In this document: piece by piece, positions 36,046 to 49,256 of the stretch
Position numbering within the stretch: position 1 is the first letter of the stretch
How the letters are laid out: every line of letters starts with the position of its first letter
Source: Deinococcus actinosclerus
GTDB lineage: Bacteria > Deinococcota > Deinococci > Deinococcales > Deinococcaceae
Direction: 5' to 3'
Assembly: GCF_001507665.1 (NCBI RefSeq)
Contig: NZ_CP013910.1
Location: 2,231,501 to 2,295,500, forward strand
Length of the DNA: 64,000 nt
Notes under the pieces: model-generated
Seen by the model: the letters and a program-made list of their open reading frames with translations, nothing else
Told to the model about the DNA's origin: nothing
Database searches by the model: none
Translations under genes and position numbers: made by a program

Positions 36046-37209
36046 TTAGACCCGCCCGCTCAGCACGGGCACGAGCGTCTCCTCGGCGGTCCAGCCGCCG
36101 TGCAGGCCGAGCATGGGGGCGGGGCTGGTGGGGCGGCGGATGGCGTGCCCGGGGTGCGGGACGGCGATCAGGTCGCCCACGCGCGGGCGGAAGCGGGCCC
36201 CGGCGTGGGCGGGTGGGCCGAACAGGCCGCCGGTCCAGGCGTCGTCGGCGGTCAGGAGGGTGGCGTGCGGGGCGAGCAGCGCCGCGATCTCGGCGTGGTG
36301 CCCGGGCTGGGGGCGCAGGTACGCGGCGCGTTCCTCCCCGGCGACGGGGCCGCGCAGGGCCGTTTTCATGACCTTCTTGGTGATCGCATCCACGTAGCCG
36401 TCCGGGGGCTGGGGGCTCTGGCCGTGGTCGGCGGTGAGGACGACCAGCGTGTCCCCGGTCCTGGGTAGCGCGGCGAGGAGGTCCGCGACGATGCGGTCGG
36501 TGCGGCGCAGTTCGGCGTGCGCCTCGGGGCTGTCGGGGCCGGAGCCGTGGCAGATCAGGTCGTACTCGGGGAAGTACACCAGCGTGTACGACGCCTGCCC
36601 TGGCTGGATGGTCGCGGCGGTCAGCTCTGGCGTTTCCTCGGGCTGAGCGTAGGGGTGGTATTCGGCGCCGTCGCAGGCCCAGCGGGTCAGGACGCTGTGC
36701 TGGTACGCGGCGGGCATGACGACGTGCGCGGCCACACCCCGGTCCCGCACCTGGCGGTACAGGGACGGCACGGCGGCCAGGAAGCCCGCGTCCGCCAGGG
36801 GGGCGTGGGTGTACACGTCGTACAGGCGGATGAGGTTCACGACCGCCTGCGCCTCGTCCAGCCACACGGTCAGGCCCAGGTAGCCGTGCTCGGCGGGCGC
36901 GCGGGCAGTATGCAGGGTGGTCAGGGCGGCCATGGTGGTGCTGGGGAACACGCTGGTGACCGGGCCAGGGGTGGGCGTCAGGGATGCCAGGGTGGGCGCG
37001 TCCCCGCGCGTGATGGCGTCCCGCAGCTGACCGGCGCCCAGGGCGTCCACGACGATCAGGACAACGTGCCGCGCGCCGTCCAGCGGCAGCGGATGGCGGT
37101 ACGGGGCGTGGTGGGTGGGCACCCCAAAGTGCGCGCCCAGGGTCGCGGCGAGGTTCAGGACACTGCCGCCCGCGTAGTCGGGCCGGATCGCGTGCGGGGG
37201 CAGGTGCAT
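36046..37209 (-). CDS. Alkaline phosphatase-superfamily phosphodiesterase/nucleotide pyrophosphatase
   Basis: A 387-residue protein of PF01663. The first metal-binding segment is HVVLIVVDALGAGQLRD, the nucleophile Thr lies in VTSVFPSTTMAALTTLHTA, later ligands are in YFPEYDLICHGSGPDS (Asp, His) and VVLTADHGQSPQPPDG, and a final HGGWTAEETLVPVL His. No signal peptide or membrane helix is seen, so it acts in the cytoplasm. ATG 37209 lies five bases after TATCTT. It shares orientation with the downstream-numbered methyltransferase and both are flanked by direct repeats. Confidence 0.88.
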   Translation of the reverse strand: MHLPPHAIRPDYAGGSVLNLAATLGAHFGVPTHHAPYRHPLPLDGARHVVLIVVDALGAGQLRDAITRGDAPTLASLTPTPGPVTSVFPSTTMAALTTLHTARAPAEHGYLGLTVWLDEAQAVVNLIRLYDVYTHAPLADAGFLAAVPSLYRQVRDRGVAAHVVMPAAYQHSVLTRWACDGAEYHPYAQPEETPELTAATIQPGQASYTLVYFPEYDLICHGSGPDSPEAHAELRRTDRIVADLLAALPRTGDTLVVLTADHGQSPQPPDGYVDAITKKVMKTALRGPVAGEERAAYLRPQPGHHAEIAALLAPHATLLTADDAWTGGLFGPPAHAGARFRPRVGDLIAVPHPGHAIRRPTSPAPMLGLHGGWTAEETLVPVLSGRV

Positions 37210-37255
37210 GGGTGAAGATAGCCGCCGGGGTGTCCGGTCCACCTTGAGGCTTCGT

Positions 37256-37726
37256 TCAGCGCCGCCCGTGGCGCGGCAGGAACGCCCCGGTGCGCGCCCG
37301 GTACGCCGCGTGGTCGGGGTGACGTGCGGCCAGCGCGGCGTCCTCGATCCTGGCCTTGTGCCGCAGCAGTCCCGCGAGCAGGAGGGTCCCCGCAGCGCGC
37401 GTCCGCCCACCCCGCGCGACCGTCCAGCCGCCCGCCAGCAGGAGCAGCGCCGTGTAGATCGGGTGCCGCACGTGCCGGTACGGGCCGCGCTGCACGAGGC
37501 TGCCGCCCGCGACCGGGGTGGGCAGAGGCGTGAGGTTCCGCCCCAGGGTGCGCCCGCTCCAGACGAGCAGGCCCAGCCCACCTGCACTCAGCACCGAGCC
37601 CATCACCTGAACGAGTCGCGGCCGACCTCTCCCCCGCTGGCCACCGGCCAGGATGACGGCCAGCAGCGCGAACTGCGCGGCGACCAGACCCCGGTCGCGG
37701 TTTGCGTCCCTTGCCTCAGTACCCAT
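37256..37726 (-). CDS. Isoprenylcysteine carboxyl methyltransferase-like membrane protein
   Basis: A 156-residue membrane protein with three or four hydrophobic segments and the ICMT/PEMT signature LVQRGPYRHVRHPIYTALLLL followed by a C-terminal HPDHAAYRARTGAFLP, which in the family forms the S-adenosylmethionine site. Substrate is unknown; bacterial relatives methylate diverse carboxylates or lipids. ATG 37726 is chosen because the frame upstream runs into the repeat element. It precedes the phosphodiesterase gene by 46 bases. Confidence 0.82.
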   Translation of the reverse strand: MGTEARDANRDRGLVAAQFALLAVILAGGQRGRGRPRLVQVMGSVLSAGGLGLLVWSGRTLGRNLTPLPTPVAGGSLVQRGPYRHVRHPIYTALLLLAGGWTVARGGRTRAAGTLLLAGLLRHKARIEDAALAARHPDHAAYRARTGAFLPRHGRR

Positions 37727-37750
37727 AGCCGGCGGCTCACGCCTCCTAAT

Positions 37751-37897
37751 GATTCCGTCTGTTTCGCCGACAACCCGGAACATCACCGGGTTGCCAGCTC
37801 CACGCCCGGAACCCGCCTCGCTCCTTCTCTGCTGGCGCAGCTCTGCGAGTCGCATCCGCTCGGGTGAACAGGTTCTGCGCTCCTGTTCACGGAGTCC
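37751..37897 (+). repeat. Dispersed hairpin repeat, copy 2
   Basis: About 147 bp homologous to 35915-36042, in the same orientation. Its hairpin is a perfect eight-pair stem (37865-37872 and 37882-37889, nine-base loop). It lies between the methyltransferase start and the end of the dehydrogenase gene. Compared with copy 1 it has a roughly 20-bp insertion before the conserved TCGCATCCGC. Confidence 0.85.
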
Positions 37898-37901
37898 TTC
37901 C

Positions 37902-38825
<924 letters not shown>

Positions 38826-38829
38826 GGGT

Positions 38830-39393
38830 CTATTCTGACCCGCCGGGCGCGTGCGCGGCCAGCCAGTCGGGGCGGGTGAGTTCCATGTGCACGTCGGTGC
38901 GGCCCTCGCGTTCGGTGCGGTGCACCTCGCGGAAGCCGCAGGCCAGGAAGGCCCGCTGGGCGCGGCGGTTGTGCCCGAAGGTGGTCAGGCGGATGCGGTT
39001 CAGGGTGGGGTCGCGGCGCGTGAACGCCCACTGCAAAAGGGCCTGCACGGCCTCGCGCCCGTAGCCCTGCCCCCACAGGCTGGGCACGCCGATCATGACG
39101 CCCAGCGTGGCGGTCGTGGGGGTGAGGGGCGGGGAGGGCCGCAGGTCGTACAGTTCGGCGCTGCCGATCAGGGTGCCGCGCTCGTCCAGCACGCCGAATC
39201 CGTGGCGTTCGCCGGTGCGTTCCTCGTCCTGCATGATGCGGCGGAACAGGAAGCCGGGCAGGCGGATGGGTTTGGCGTCGTTCCAGTCGGCCAGTTCCCG
39301 GTCGCGGAAGAAGCCGTGCAGGACGCGCCACTCGTGCGGCGTGAAGTCCAGCATGGGCTTGAGGGTCACCCGGGGCGTGAGGGGATCGGTCAT
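38830..39393 (-). CDS. RimJ/RimL-type GNAT acetyltransferase
   Basis: A 187-residue GNAT acetyltransferase. Key segments are [51 protein letters not shown] (acetyl-CoA pyrophosphate loop QGYGREA), and [26 protein letters not shown]. This subtype acetylates N termini or small-molecule amines. It is six bases after the CysQ-like stop. Confidence 0.9.
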   Translation of the reverse strand: MTDPLTPRVTLKPMLDFTPHEWRVLHGFFRDRELADWNDAKPIRLPGFLFRRIMQDEERTGERHGFGVLDERGTLIGSAELYDLRPSPPLTPTTATLGVMIGVPSLWGQGYGREAVQALLQWAFTRRDPTLNRIRLTTFGHNRRAQRAFLACGFREVHRTEREGRTDVHMELTRPDWLAAHAPGGSE

Positions 39394-39399
39394 GCCGCC

Positions 39400-40425
39400 T
39401 CAGCCCGCCAGGGTGCCCAGCGCGCGGGTCACGTCCCGGGTGAGGCGCTCGAGGTGGAAGGCGTCCCCCTCGGCCCGCTCGACCTGCCGCGTGCCGGGGT
39501 TCACGACGAGCAGGGCCAGCACCTCGCCGTCCGCGTGGCGGACGTTCACGCCGGGATGCCCGCCAAGCGCGGCGCGGTCGGATTCGGGCAGCAGCGTCCA
39601 GGCAGGGTCGGCCGGGGTCAGGCCAAGGTGCGCGACGGGCAGCCGGTGCCCGCGCAGCTGCCCCTCCAGCCAGTCCAGCGCGGCGGGCACGCCGCCGATC
39701 AGTCCCTGTTCGATGTGCGGGCGCGGCCGGTTGTACTGGACAGGGCGGCCGTCGCGGCGGCGCAGCTCACCCCCGGCGGCGCGCAGCAGGGCGTGCCCGG
39801 CGGCGATGTCCCACTCGCTGCGGGGCGACATGGTGAAGGTCGCGTCGACCTGACCGGCCGCGATCCGCGCGAGCTTCAGGGCGATGCTCCCGCTGGGTTT
39901 CATGCCGGGGAGTGCGGTGCCGCGCAGTTCCCGTCCGTGCTCGGTGTCGGACACGGCAATGCGCCAGTCCGGCCCGACATGCGGCACGGGGGCAGGCTGG
40001 CCGTTCAGGGTGACGCCCTGCCCCACCACGCCGCTGAACAGTTCGTCCGTCTCCGGGGCGTACACGACGCCCAGCACCGGCTCGCCGTCCACCGCGAGAC
40101 CGATGCTCACGCAGTAGTCCGGCAGGCCCGTCGAGTACTCCTTCGTGCCGTCGATGGGATCCACGATCCACACCCGCGCGGCACTCAGGCGGTCCTGGCT
40201 GTCCTCCTCCTCCTCGGACAGCAGGCCGTCCAGGGGGAAAACCTGGGCCAACCGGGTCGTGATCAGGGTGGACGCCTCGCGGTCGGCGACGGTCACGGGG
40301 TCGTCGGCACTCGTCTTGTGTTCCACGGTGAACCCGGCGCGCAGGTGCGAGAGCAGCAGCGCCCCGGCCTCGCGCGCCAGCGCCGACGCGACCGAGAGTT
40401 CATGCGAGAAGGTGGGAGCGGTCAT
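39400..40425 (-). CDS. Inositol monophosphatase-family phosphatase, CysQ-like, with C-terminal extension
   Basis: A 341-residue protein. The first ~265 residues are a Mg-dependent phosphatase with LLSEEEEDS, the [19 protein letters not shown] motif and [17 protein letters not shown], closest to CysQ-type 3'(2'),5'-bisphosphate nucleotidases that clear PAP. About 75 further residues (from [13 protein letters not shown]) are an extension of unknown role. ATG 40425 begins the conserved fold. It belongs to the operon with Nth and GNAT. Confidence 0.88.
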   Translation of the reverse strand: MTAPTFSHELSVASALAREAGALLLSHLRAGFTVEHKTSADDPVTVADREASTLITTRLAQVFPLDGLLSEEEEDSQDRLSAARVWIVDPIDGTKEYSTGLPDYCVSIGLAVDGEPVLGVVYAPETDELFSGVVGQGVTLNGQPAPVPHVGPDWRIAVSDTEHGRELRGTALPGMKPSGSIALKLARIAAGQVDATFTMSPRSEWDIAAGHALLRAAGGELRRRDGRPVQYNRPRPHIEQGLIGGVPAALDWLEGQLRGHRLPVAHLGLTPADPAWTLLPESDRAALGGHPGVNVRHADGEVLALLVVNPGTRQVERAEGDAFHLERLTRDVTRALGTLAG

Positions 40426-40455
40426 GCCCCCGAGCATAGCCCGCGCCTCCGCACC

Positions 40456-41178
40456 TCAGCCCGGTCCGAGCAGCGCGGCCGAGGGGCACAGGTCGGCCAG
40501 CACGCAGGCGTCGCAGCGCGGGTGGCGGCTGAGGCACACCTCGCGCCCGTGCCGGACCCCCGCGACGTGCAGGCGCAGGCGGTCCGGGGTGGTGCGGGGC
40601 ACGACCGCGTCGTACCAGCGTTCCACCCGCGCGCCCGTCCAGGCGTCCGGCACCCACTCCAGCCGCCGCGCCAGCCGGTCCAGGTTGCCCTCGACCGGCA
40701 TGGCGGGCCGGTGCAGGTCGAACAGGAGCATGAGTGCGGCGGTGTGGCGGCCCACGCCGGGCAGGGCCTCCAGGGCCGCGCGGGCGTCCTCGTCGGTCAG
40801 GCCGGACAGGTGCGCCAGGGTCAGGGGGCCGTCCTCGTCCGGCCCGGCCAGGGCGCTCAGGATGCCGTGCACGCTGGCGGCCTTGCTGCGGTGCAGGCCG
40901 CCCCCCGCGCCGCGCAGGGTGTCCTCGATGCCGTCGGGGCCGTCGAGAAGCGCGGCCTCCCACGCCGGGTAGGCTGCGCGCAGCGCGCGGTACTGCCGGT
41001 CGGCGGCGGCGCGGGTATTCTGCTGGCCCAGGATGGTGCGGATCAGGCTGTCCAGGAGTTCGGGCGGGCGGGTGCGCGGGAAGGGCAACTCTCCGTCCGG
41101 CAGGTACTGCCCGGTCAGGCGGCGCGTCACCTCCGGCAGGGTGGCGGGCGCCGTGAACGTGGGGGCGGGGCGGGGCAT
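40456..41178 (-). CDS. Endonuclease III-like protein with altered active site
   Basis: A 240-residue HhH-GPD protein with a C-terminal 4Fe-4S cluster (C-x6-C-x2-C-x5-C ending at LADLC). The helix-hairpin-helix reads [12 protein letters not shown], so the usual catalytic Lys is His145, and the VDTHV-type motif is [13 protein letters not shown], so the catalytic Asp is replaced by Glu163. D. radiodurans has several divergent Nth paralogues. This one may be a weak or inactive glycosylase or a damage-binding protein. ATG 41178 is six bases after TAGCCT. Confidence 0.9.
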   Translation of the reverse strand: MPRPAPTFTAPATLPEVTRRLTGQYLPDGELPFPRTRPPELLDSLIRTILGQQNTRAAADRQYRALRAAYPAWEAALLDGPDGIEDTLRGAGGGLHRSKAASVHGILSALAGPDEDGPLTLAHLSGLTDEDARAALEALPGVGRHTAALMLLFDLHRPAMPVEGNLDRLARRLEWVPDAWTGARVERWYDAVVPRTTPDRLRLHVAGVRHGREVCLSRHPRCDACVLADLCPSAALLGPG

Positions 41179-41259
41179 CCCGGCAGGCTAGCGGGCGGGG
41201 CGGGCAGCAACCGTGCCGGGGCGCGCGATCCTGGCCCTGGCGTCTGCGCGCCGCGCGGG

Positions 41260-42021
<762 letters not shown>

Positions 42022-42171
42022 CGTACCCTACCGGTCCGCAGGGCGGATAGGGCCGCGCGCCCCCGAAGGCCGGATGCCCGCGCCCCGGCGCTCTGCCGGA
42101 GCGGGGTCGTGCACCATGCGGGGCCAGCCCCCGCCCGGACGGGCGCCGCCATCCGGTATTCTGCGCGGTGC

Positions 42172-42969
<798 letters not shown>

Positions 42970-42980
42970 CGCCCGCAGCA

Positions 42981-43018
42981 GCGCGCCGGATCGGGACTGA
43001 CCCGGTCCGGCGCGCTTC
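42981..43018. terminator. Terminator between convergent lepB and DUF503 genes
   Basis: A 15-pair stem with one G-T pair (42981-42995 and 43001-43015) and a five-base loop, followed by TTC on the plus strand. Confidence 0.8.
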
Positions 43019-43051
43019 ACTGTGAGGGGGCGTCTGCGCAGGCCCGGGCCT

Positions 43052-43366
<315 letters not shown>

Positions 43367-43368
43367 GG

Positions 43369-43593
43369 TCAGATCATGCCGGCCAGGAAACCCTGTCGGC
43401 GGATGGCGCGCACGAGATCCATGACGGTCAGCTGCGAGGGGTCGTAGTGGACTTCAAGCTGGCCGTCGTCAGGGGTGGCCTTCACGACGCCGGGAATGGC
43501 CCTCAGGGCCTCGGCGACGGTGGTTCCGGCGTCGCGGTTCATGCCGCGCACGCCCAGCAGCACGCGGGTGGCGGTGTTGGTCATGCCCGACAT
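43369..43593 (-). CDS. HMA-fold protein lacking the metal-binding CxxC
   Basis: A 74-residue ferredoxin-like HMA-fold protein. [41 protein letters not shown] follows the heavy-metal-associated domain exactly, but GMTCxxC is GMNRDAG, so both cysteines are missing, and it is unlikely to carry copper. ATG 43593 overlaps the upstream stop (TAATG). A CATAAT box (43592-43597) seven bases before ATG 43584 offers an alternative leaderless start. Confidence 0.8.
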   Translation of the reverse strand: MSGMTNTATRVLLGVRGMNRDAGTTVAEALRAIPGVVKATPDDGQLEVHYDPSQLTVMDLVRAIRRQGFLAGMI

Positions 43594-44120
43594 TATGCGC
43601 CCTGGGCGGGCGGGGTGCGCCGCTCATCGTCCGACGGCTGCCCGTCCAGCCGCTCGCCGGGCGCCGTCTGCGCGCGGGTGCCCAGGTGCGTCACGGCGTA
43701 CGCGCCGGTCAGGACGGCGCCCTCGGCGGTCGCGGCGGCGCGCAGGGTGGGCGGGACCGGGTAGTGGATCTCGTACACGGCGGTGTCGTAGGCGCTCTTC
43801 ACGGTGGCGTGCAGCAGCCCCTCGGCAGTCCCGGCCGGCGCGTCCGGGTGGACGCTCAGGGTGCGCACGAGCACGATGGGGCGGTCCCCCTGCCACACCG
43901 ACTGGGCGAACACGAAGCCGTGCAGGACGCCGCTGTCCTCGGCCACGAAGGAGTGCTCGCTGCGTTCGTAGAACTTCAGGGCGGGCAGGCTGGTGTGCAG
44001 CCGCCCGGCCCGTTCCCGCTCGGCCAGGGTGTCGAAGGCGGGGGCCAGCGCGCGCTGCACGTCTAGGTCGAGGGCCTGCAGGGCGGCGTAGTCGTGATCG
44101 GTGAAGGTGCGGTAGCGCAT
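43593..44120 (-). CDS. DUF1999-family GNAT-fold protein
   Basis: A 175-residue protein matching DUF1999, a family I associate with Thermus and Deinococcus. It starts [27 protein letters not shown], includes [27 protein letters not shown], and [28 protein letters not shown], the GNAT-like cofactor region. ATG 44120 is preferred over the upstream frame. Its stop overlaps the HMA-fold start. Function unknown. Confidence 0.75.
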   Translation of the reverse strand: MRYRTFTDHDYAALQALDLDVQRALAPAFDTLAERERAGRLHTSLPALKFYERSEHSFVAEDSGVLHGFVFAQSVWQGDRPIVLVRTLSVHPDAPAGTAEGLLHATVKSAYDTAVYEIHYPVPPTLRAAATAEGAVLTGAYAVTHLGTRAQTAPGERLDGQPSDDERRTPPAQGA

Positions 44121-44178
44121 GCGCTGAGCGTAGCCCAGCCCCCGCGCGGGGGCCAGGGTCAATCGGGTCGGGGCCGCC

Positions 44179-45069
44179 TCAGGCGGGGGCCAGGACGGCC
44201 TGCACCTCTGCCCAGCGCGGCATGGCGTCCTGCGCGCCGGGGCGGGTGCAGGCCAGGGCGCCCGCGACCCCGGCGGCCCGCAGCGCGGCCGGCAGCGGGT
44301 CCCCGGCGGCCAGCCGGGCGGCGAGCACGCCGCAGAAGGTGTCGCCCGCGCCGGTGGTGTCGGTGGCCTGCACCGGGTGCGCCGCGAGGCGGTGGGTGCC
44401 TTGGGCGGTGACGGTCAGGCTGCCCTGCGCGCCCAGCGTGACGGTCACCGCCTGCGGGCCGCGCGCCAGGATGGAGGCCGCCTGCCGCTCCAGGGTGCCG
44501 CCGTCCGGCCGCAGGGCGGTCAGTTCGTGCTCGTTCACGATCAGGTGCGTGACCTGCCCCAGCAGGTCGGCCGGCAGGTCGCGGGTGGGGGCGGCGTTCA
44601 GCAGCACCGGGACGCCGGCGGCGCGGGCCTGCCGGGCGGCGTGCAGGGTCACCTCGGGTGGGAGTTCCTGTTGCAGCAGCAGGTGGCTCACGCCGCCCAG
44701 GTCTTCTGGCAGGTGCGCGGGGGTCAGGTGGGCGTTCGCGCCACTGGCGACCGTGATGGCGTTCTCCCCCTGCGCGGAGACCGTGATGAGCGCCAGACCG
44801 GTGGGGGCGTCCAGGGTGAGCAGGCCGCCTAGGTTCACGCCCGCGCCCTGAAGGCCGCGCAGGGCCACGTCCCGGAAGGTGTCCTGCCCGACCGCGCCGA
44901 TCAGCGCCACGGGCGCGCCGGCCAGCGCGGCGGCGACCGCCTGGTTGGCGCCCTTGCCGCCGGGCGAGGTGACGGCGTCGCCGCCCAGGACGGTCTCTCC
45001 GGGGGCGGGAATGCGGGCGGTCCGGACGGTGAGGTCCGCGTTGACGCTGCCGACGACGAGGACGGTCAT
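44179..45069 (-). CDS. rbsK: Ribokinase (PfkB family)
   Basis: A 296-residue carbohydrate kinase making ribose-5-phosphate. It has VGSVNADLTV, SPGGKGANQAVAAALAG, LNAAPTRDLP, VNEHEL and the DTTGAGDTFCG catalytic/anion-hole motif, all typical of RbsK. It follows the deaminase by four bases. No ribose transporter is nearby, so free ribose may come from nucleoside breakdown, fitting the deaminase partner. Confidence 0.9.
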   Translation of the reverse strand: MTVLVVGSVNADLTVRTARIPAPGETVLGGDAVTSPGGKGANQAVAAALAGAPVALIGAVGQDTFRDVALRGLQGAGVNLGGLLTLDAPTGLALITVSAQGENAITVASGANAHLTPAHLPEDLGGVSHLLLQQELPPEVTLHAARQARAAGVPVLLNAAPTRDLPADLLGQVTHLIVNEHELTALRPDGGTLERQAASILARGPQAVTVTLGAQGSLTVTAQGTHRLAAHPVQATDTTGAGDTFCGVLAARLAAGDPLPAALRAAGVAGALACTRPGAQDAMPRWAEVQAVLAPA

Positions 45070-45073
45070 CGGT

Positions 45074-45652
45074 CTATTGTGAGGCCTGCGCGTCCTCCAC
45101 GGCGGCCGTCTCCTGCGGGTAGCGCCGCTGCCACAGCGCCCAGCCCTCGTCCGGGAAGGCGCGCCTGGCCTCGGGAGCGAACAGCGCCGCGCCCTGGTGT
45201 TCCAGGTCGGGGTGGGGGGTGGGGACCACCTGGGTGTCCTGCATGGCGGGGTGGTCGGTCCACCTGATCAGGCGGCCCGAGCCGCCCCAGGGGTCGTCGG
45301 TGGCCCACACGATCCGCCCGACGCCCAGCAGGGCGCTGGCGCCGCCGCACATCAGGCAGGGTTCGAGGCTGGTGTACAGGGTCAGGGTGTGCGGGTCGTC
45401 CAGCTTGCCCGCCTGGAAGAACAGGTCCATCTCGGCGTGGGCGACGCTGGCGTCCCCGACGTGCTGCGGGGTCTGGGGTTCCCCGACGCGGTTGCGGCCC
45501 CGCGCGATGATCTGGCCCGCGTGGTTCACGAGGACGGCCCCGACGGGGGAGCTGCCGGCGGCCTGGCCCTCCCGGGCGAGTTCGAGGGCCTCGCGCAGGT
45601 AGGGGGCGTGGTCGAGGTCGGGGAGGCGTGGGGCGGGCCGGTCGTCACTCAT
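45074..45652 (-). CDS. Nucleoside/base deaminase (CDA-fold)
   Basis: A 192-residue zinc deaminase with HAEMD and EPCLMCGGASALLGVGRIVW, the catalytic Glu and zinc ligands (H, C, C). It is longer than TadA, and its C-terminal extension resembles guanine or cytosine deaminase relatives; tRNA adenosine deaminase activity is less likely. It is transcribed with rbsK, suggesting nucleoside salvage. It is first in the five-gene minus operon. Confidence 0.85.
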   Translation of the reverse strand: MSDDRPAPRLPDLDHAPYLREALELAREGQAAGSSPVGAVLVNHAGQIIARGRNRVGEPQTPQHVGDASVAHAEMDLFFQAGKLDDPHTLTLYTSLEPCLMCGGASALLGVGRIVWATDDPWGGSGRLIRWTDHPAMQDTQVVPTPHPDLEHQGAALFAPEARRAFPDEGWALWQRRYPQETAAVEDAQASQ

Positions 45653-45842
45653 GGGGTTCAGGGTGGGGGCGGGGCGCCGGGTCTGGGTGCGGGGTGAGTG
45701 AGGGGGCCTTCATGCCCCGCCGCGCGGTGTTGTTCCCCGGGCGGGCACAGTCTCACCTGTCTGCCTGCCCGGGGGCGTGCTGGACGGCCTTCCGGTCCCG
45801 GTCGCCGGCGGTCGGCCCACCGGGGGGTCCCCGCACACACCC

Positions 45843-45884
45843 TTGAAGCGCGCGCCACAATGTTTATACTGAGTTTAATTTCAG
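45843..45884 (+). promoter_or_regulatory. Promoter of the acyl-CoA ligase gene with imperfect palindrome
   Basis: TTGAAG (45843-45848) and TATACT (45865-45870) are 16 bases apart, the best promoter in the 343-bp gap 45653-45995. An AT-rich imperfect palindrome (CTGAGTTTAATTTCAG, 45869-45884) overlaps the start region and could be an operator. The rest of the gap (45653-45842) is GC-rich with nothing I can identify. Confidence 0.65.
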
Positions 45885-45995
45885 ACCTGGCCCAACAGGC
45901 CACCGATCGGCCGAGATCACCTGCCCCGCCCACCGGCGGCGCGGACGCCGGGAGCCGCCCCCAGGGCCCCCCCTATCCCCACCCCGAGGAGTGAC

Positions 45996-47705
<1,710 letters not shown>

Positions 47706-47737
47706 GCAGGGCATCCACGAGGAGTAGTTCAGACAGA

Positions 47738-47764
47738 GGGGCGGCCCCGTTCAGGCCGCCCCTT
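47738..47764. terminator. Terminator between convergent fadD and tsaD
   Basis: A perfect nine-pair stem (47738-47746 and 47754-47762) with a seven-base loop, followed by TT. Confidence 0.7.
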
Positions 47765-47788
47765 CCCCCTGGTGCCGCGCAGCCCTCT

Positions 47789-48799
47789 TCAGGCGTTCGC
47801 CAGGGGCGCGTACGCGGTCGCGCCGCCGTCCAGGGCACTGGCCGGGCGTCCGGCCTGGATGGCGGCGGCGCCCGCCAGGGCGATCATGGCGCCGTTGTCG
47901 GTGTTCAGGCCCCTGCCGGGGAACACGACGTGCAGGCCGGTGGCGGCGAACGCGTCGCGCAGGGCGCGGTTGGCGGCCACCCCGCCGGACACGACGACCG
48001 TGCGGCGCCCGGTGGACTGCGCGGCGCGGACGGTGGTGTTCACGAGAGTCTGCACGGCGGCCCGCTGGAAGCTCGCCGCGAGGTTCTCCGGGGTGGCGCC
48101 CGCGCGGTGGGCGAGGAGCGCCGCCGTCTTCAGGCCGCTGAAGCTGAAGTCGAAGCCGCTCTGGCCCTTCAGGGGTTCCTTGAACGGCACGGCGTTCGGG
48201 TCGCCGCGCGTGGCGGCCTCGCTGATGGCCGGGCCGCCGGGGTAGCCCAGCCCGGCGAGGCGGGCGACCTTGTCGAAGGCCTCACCCGCCGCGTCGTCGC
48301 GGGTCGCGCCGACCAGCACGTACTCGCCATCGCGCGGTACGTCGAACAGGTGGGTGTGTCCGCCGCTGACGACCAGCGCCAGGAACGGGGCGCGCAGCTC
48401 GGCCTCGCTGGCCGCCGCGAAGATGTGGCCCTCCAGGTGGTGCGCCGCGTGGAAGGGCACGTTCAGCGCCTGCGCGAGGCCCTTGCCGTACATCAGGCCC
48501 ACCAGCAGCGCGCCCACCAGTCCAGGCCCGGAGGTCGCCGCGACCGCGCCGATGTCGGTGACGCTCAGGCCCGCCTCGTGCAGGGCGCCTTCCATGATCT
48601 GGTCGATGCGCTCGACGTGCTCGCGGCTGGCGAGTTCCGGCATGACGCCCCCGTACTGCGCGTGCACCGCCTGCGACCACACCCGGTTCGCCAGGACCGT
48701 CACGCGGCCGTCCGGCGTGAGCTCCACGATCCCGACGCCCGTGTCGTCGCAGGACGTGTCGATTCCCAGGATGCGCAGCGGACGGGGGCGATCAGTCAT
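47789..48799 (-). CDS. tsaD: tRNA N6-adenosine threonylcarbamoyltransferase
   Basis: A 336-residue ASKHA-fold enzyme making t6A37 with TsaB/TsaE/TsaC. It opens ILGIDTSCDDTG, has the metal-binding HAAHHLEGH, LALVVSGGHTHLF, and VVSGGVAANRALRDA near the C terminus. Length is normal. ATG 48799 lies eight bases after TACACT. TsaB and TsaE are not in the window. Confidence 0.95.
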   Translation of the reverse strand: MTDRPRPLRILGIDTSCDDTGVGIVELTPDGRVTVLANRVWSQAVHAQYGGVMPELASREHVERIDQIMEGALHEAGLSVTDIGAVAATSGPGLVGALLVGLMYGKGLAQALNVPFHAAHHLEGHIFAAASEAELRAPFLALVVSGGHTHLFDVPRDGEYVLVGATRDDAAGEAFDKVARLAGLGYPGGPAISEAATRGDPNAVPFKEPLKGQSGFDFSFSGLKTAALLAHRAGATPENLAASFQRAAVQTLVNTTVRAAQSTGRRTVVVSGGVAANRALRDAFAATGLHVVFPGRGLNTDNGAMIALAGAAAIQAGRPASALDGGATAYAPLANA

Positions 48800-48880
48800 C
48801 GCCGGGGAGTGTAGCAGGGGGCAGGCGGGGCAAATGGACGCTGGAGGCAGAATGGTGGGCGGGTGAACGGGCAGGGCCGG

Positions 48881-49255
48881 TCAGCGCTGCTGGTCGCGCA
48901 CGGCCGCGAGGGTCTCCTCGAACTCGTCGAGGAACTCGTCTTCGAGCAGGCGGTCGCGGATCAGGGCGTCCTGCTCGGTGGTGGCCTGCTCGCGGGTCCA
49001 GCGCAGCCGCGCCTGCCGCGCGCCGCTCACGTTGCCCTTCCCGGCGATGAAACGCGCGGCGTGCCGCACGGCCTGCACCGGGTCCTCGGTGGGCGCGGTG
49101 ACGGACAGGTTGCGCAGCCCGCCCTGGTCGTTCACCAGCGAGCAGGTCACCTCGATGCGCGGGCCGCGCCGGGCCAGGAACACCTGATCCACGCGCCACA
49201 TGCTGGTCGCGCGGATGGGCTCCGGGGCGCGCTGGGGGGCTCGGCGGCGGGCCAC
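48881..49255 (-). CDS. Hypothetical protein coupled to the butyrate kinase gene
   Basis: A 124-residue protein, basic at the N terminus and acidic at the C terminus, which I do not recognise. Middle segment TCSLVNDQGGLRNLSVTAPTEDPVQAVRHAARFIAGKG; C-terminal RDRLLEDEFLDEFEETLAAV is a likely helix. GTG 49255 starts one base after the upstream TGA; ATG 49201 is an alternative. Function unknown. Confidence 0.6.
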   Translation of the reverse strand: MARRRAPQRAPEPIRATSMWRVDQVFLARRGPRIEVTCSLVNDQGGLRNLSVTAPTEDPVQAVRHAARFIAGKGNVSGARQARLRWTREQATTEQDALIRDRLLEDEFLDEFEETLAAVRDQQR

Positions 49256-49256
49256 G

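Noticed and set aside
45698..45994. 98-codon frame in the gap before fadD
   Set aside because: It spans the fadD promoter, has no coding bias and no homology pattern; the gap is better read as a regulatory leader.
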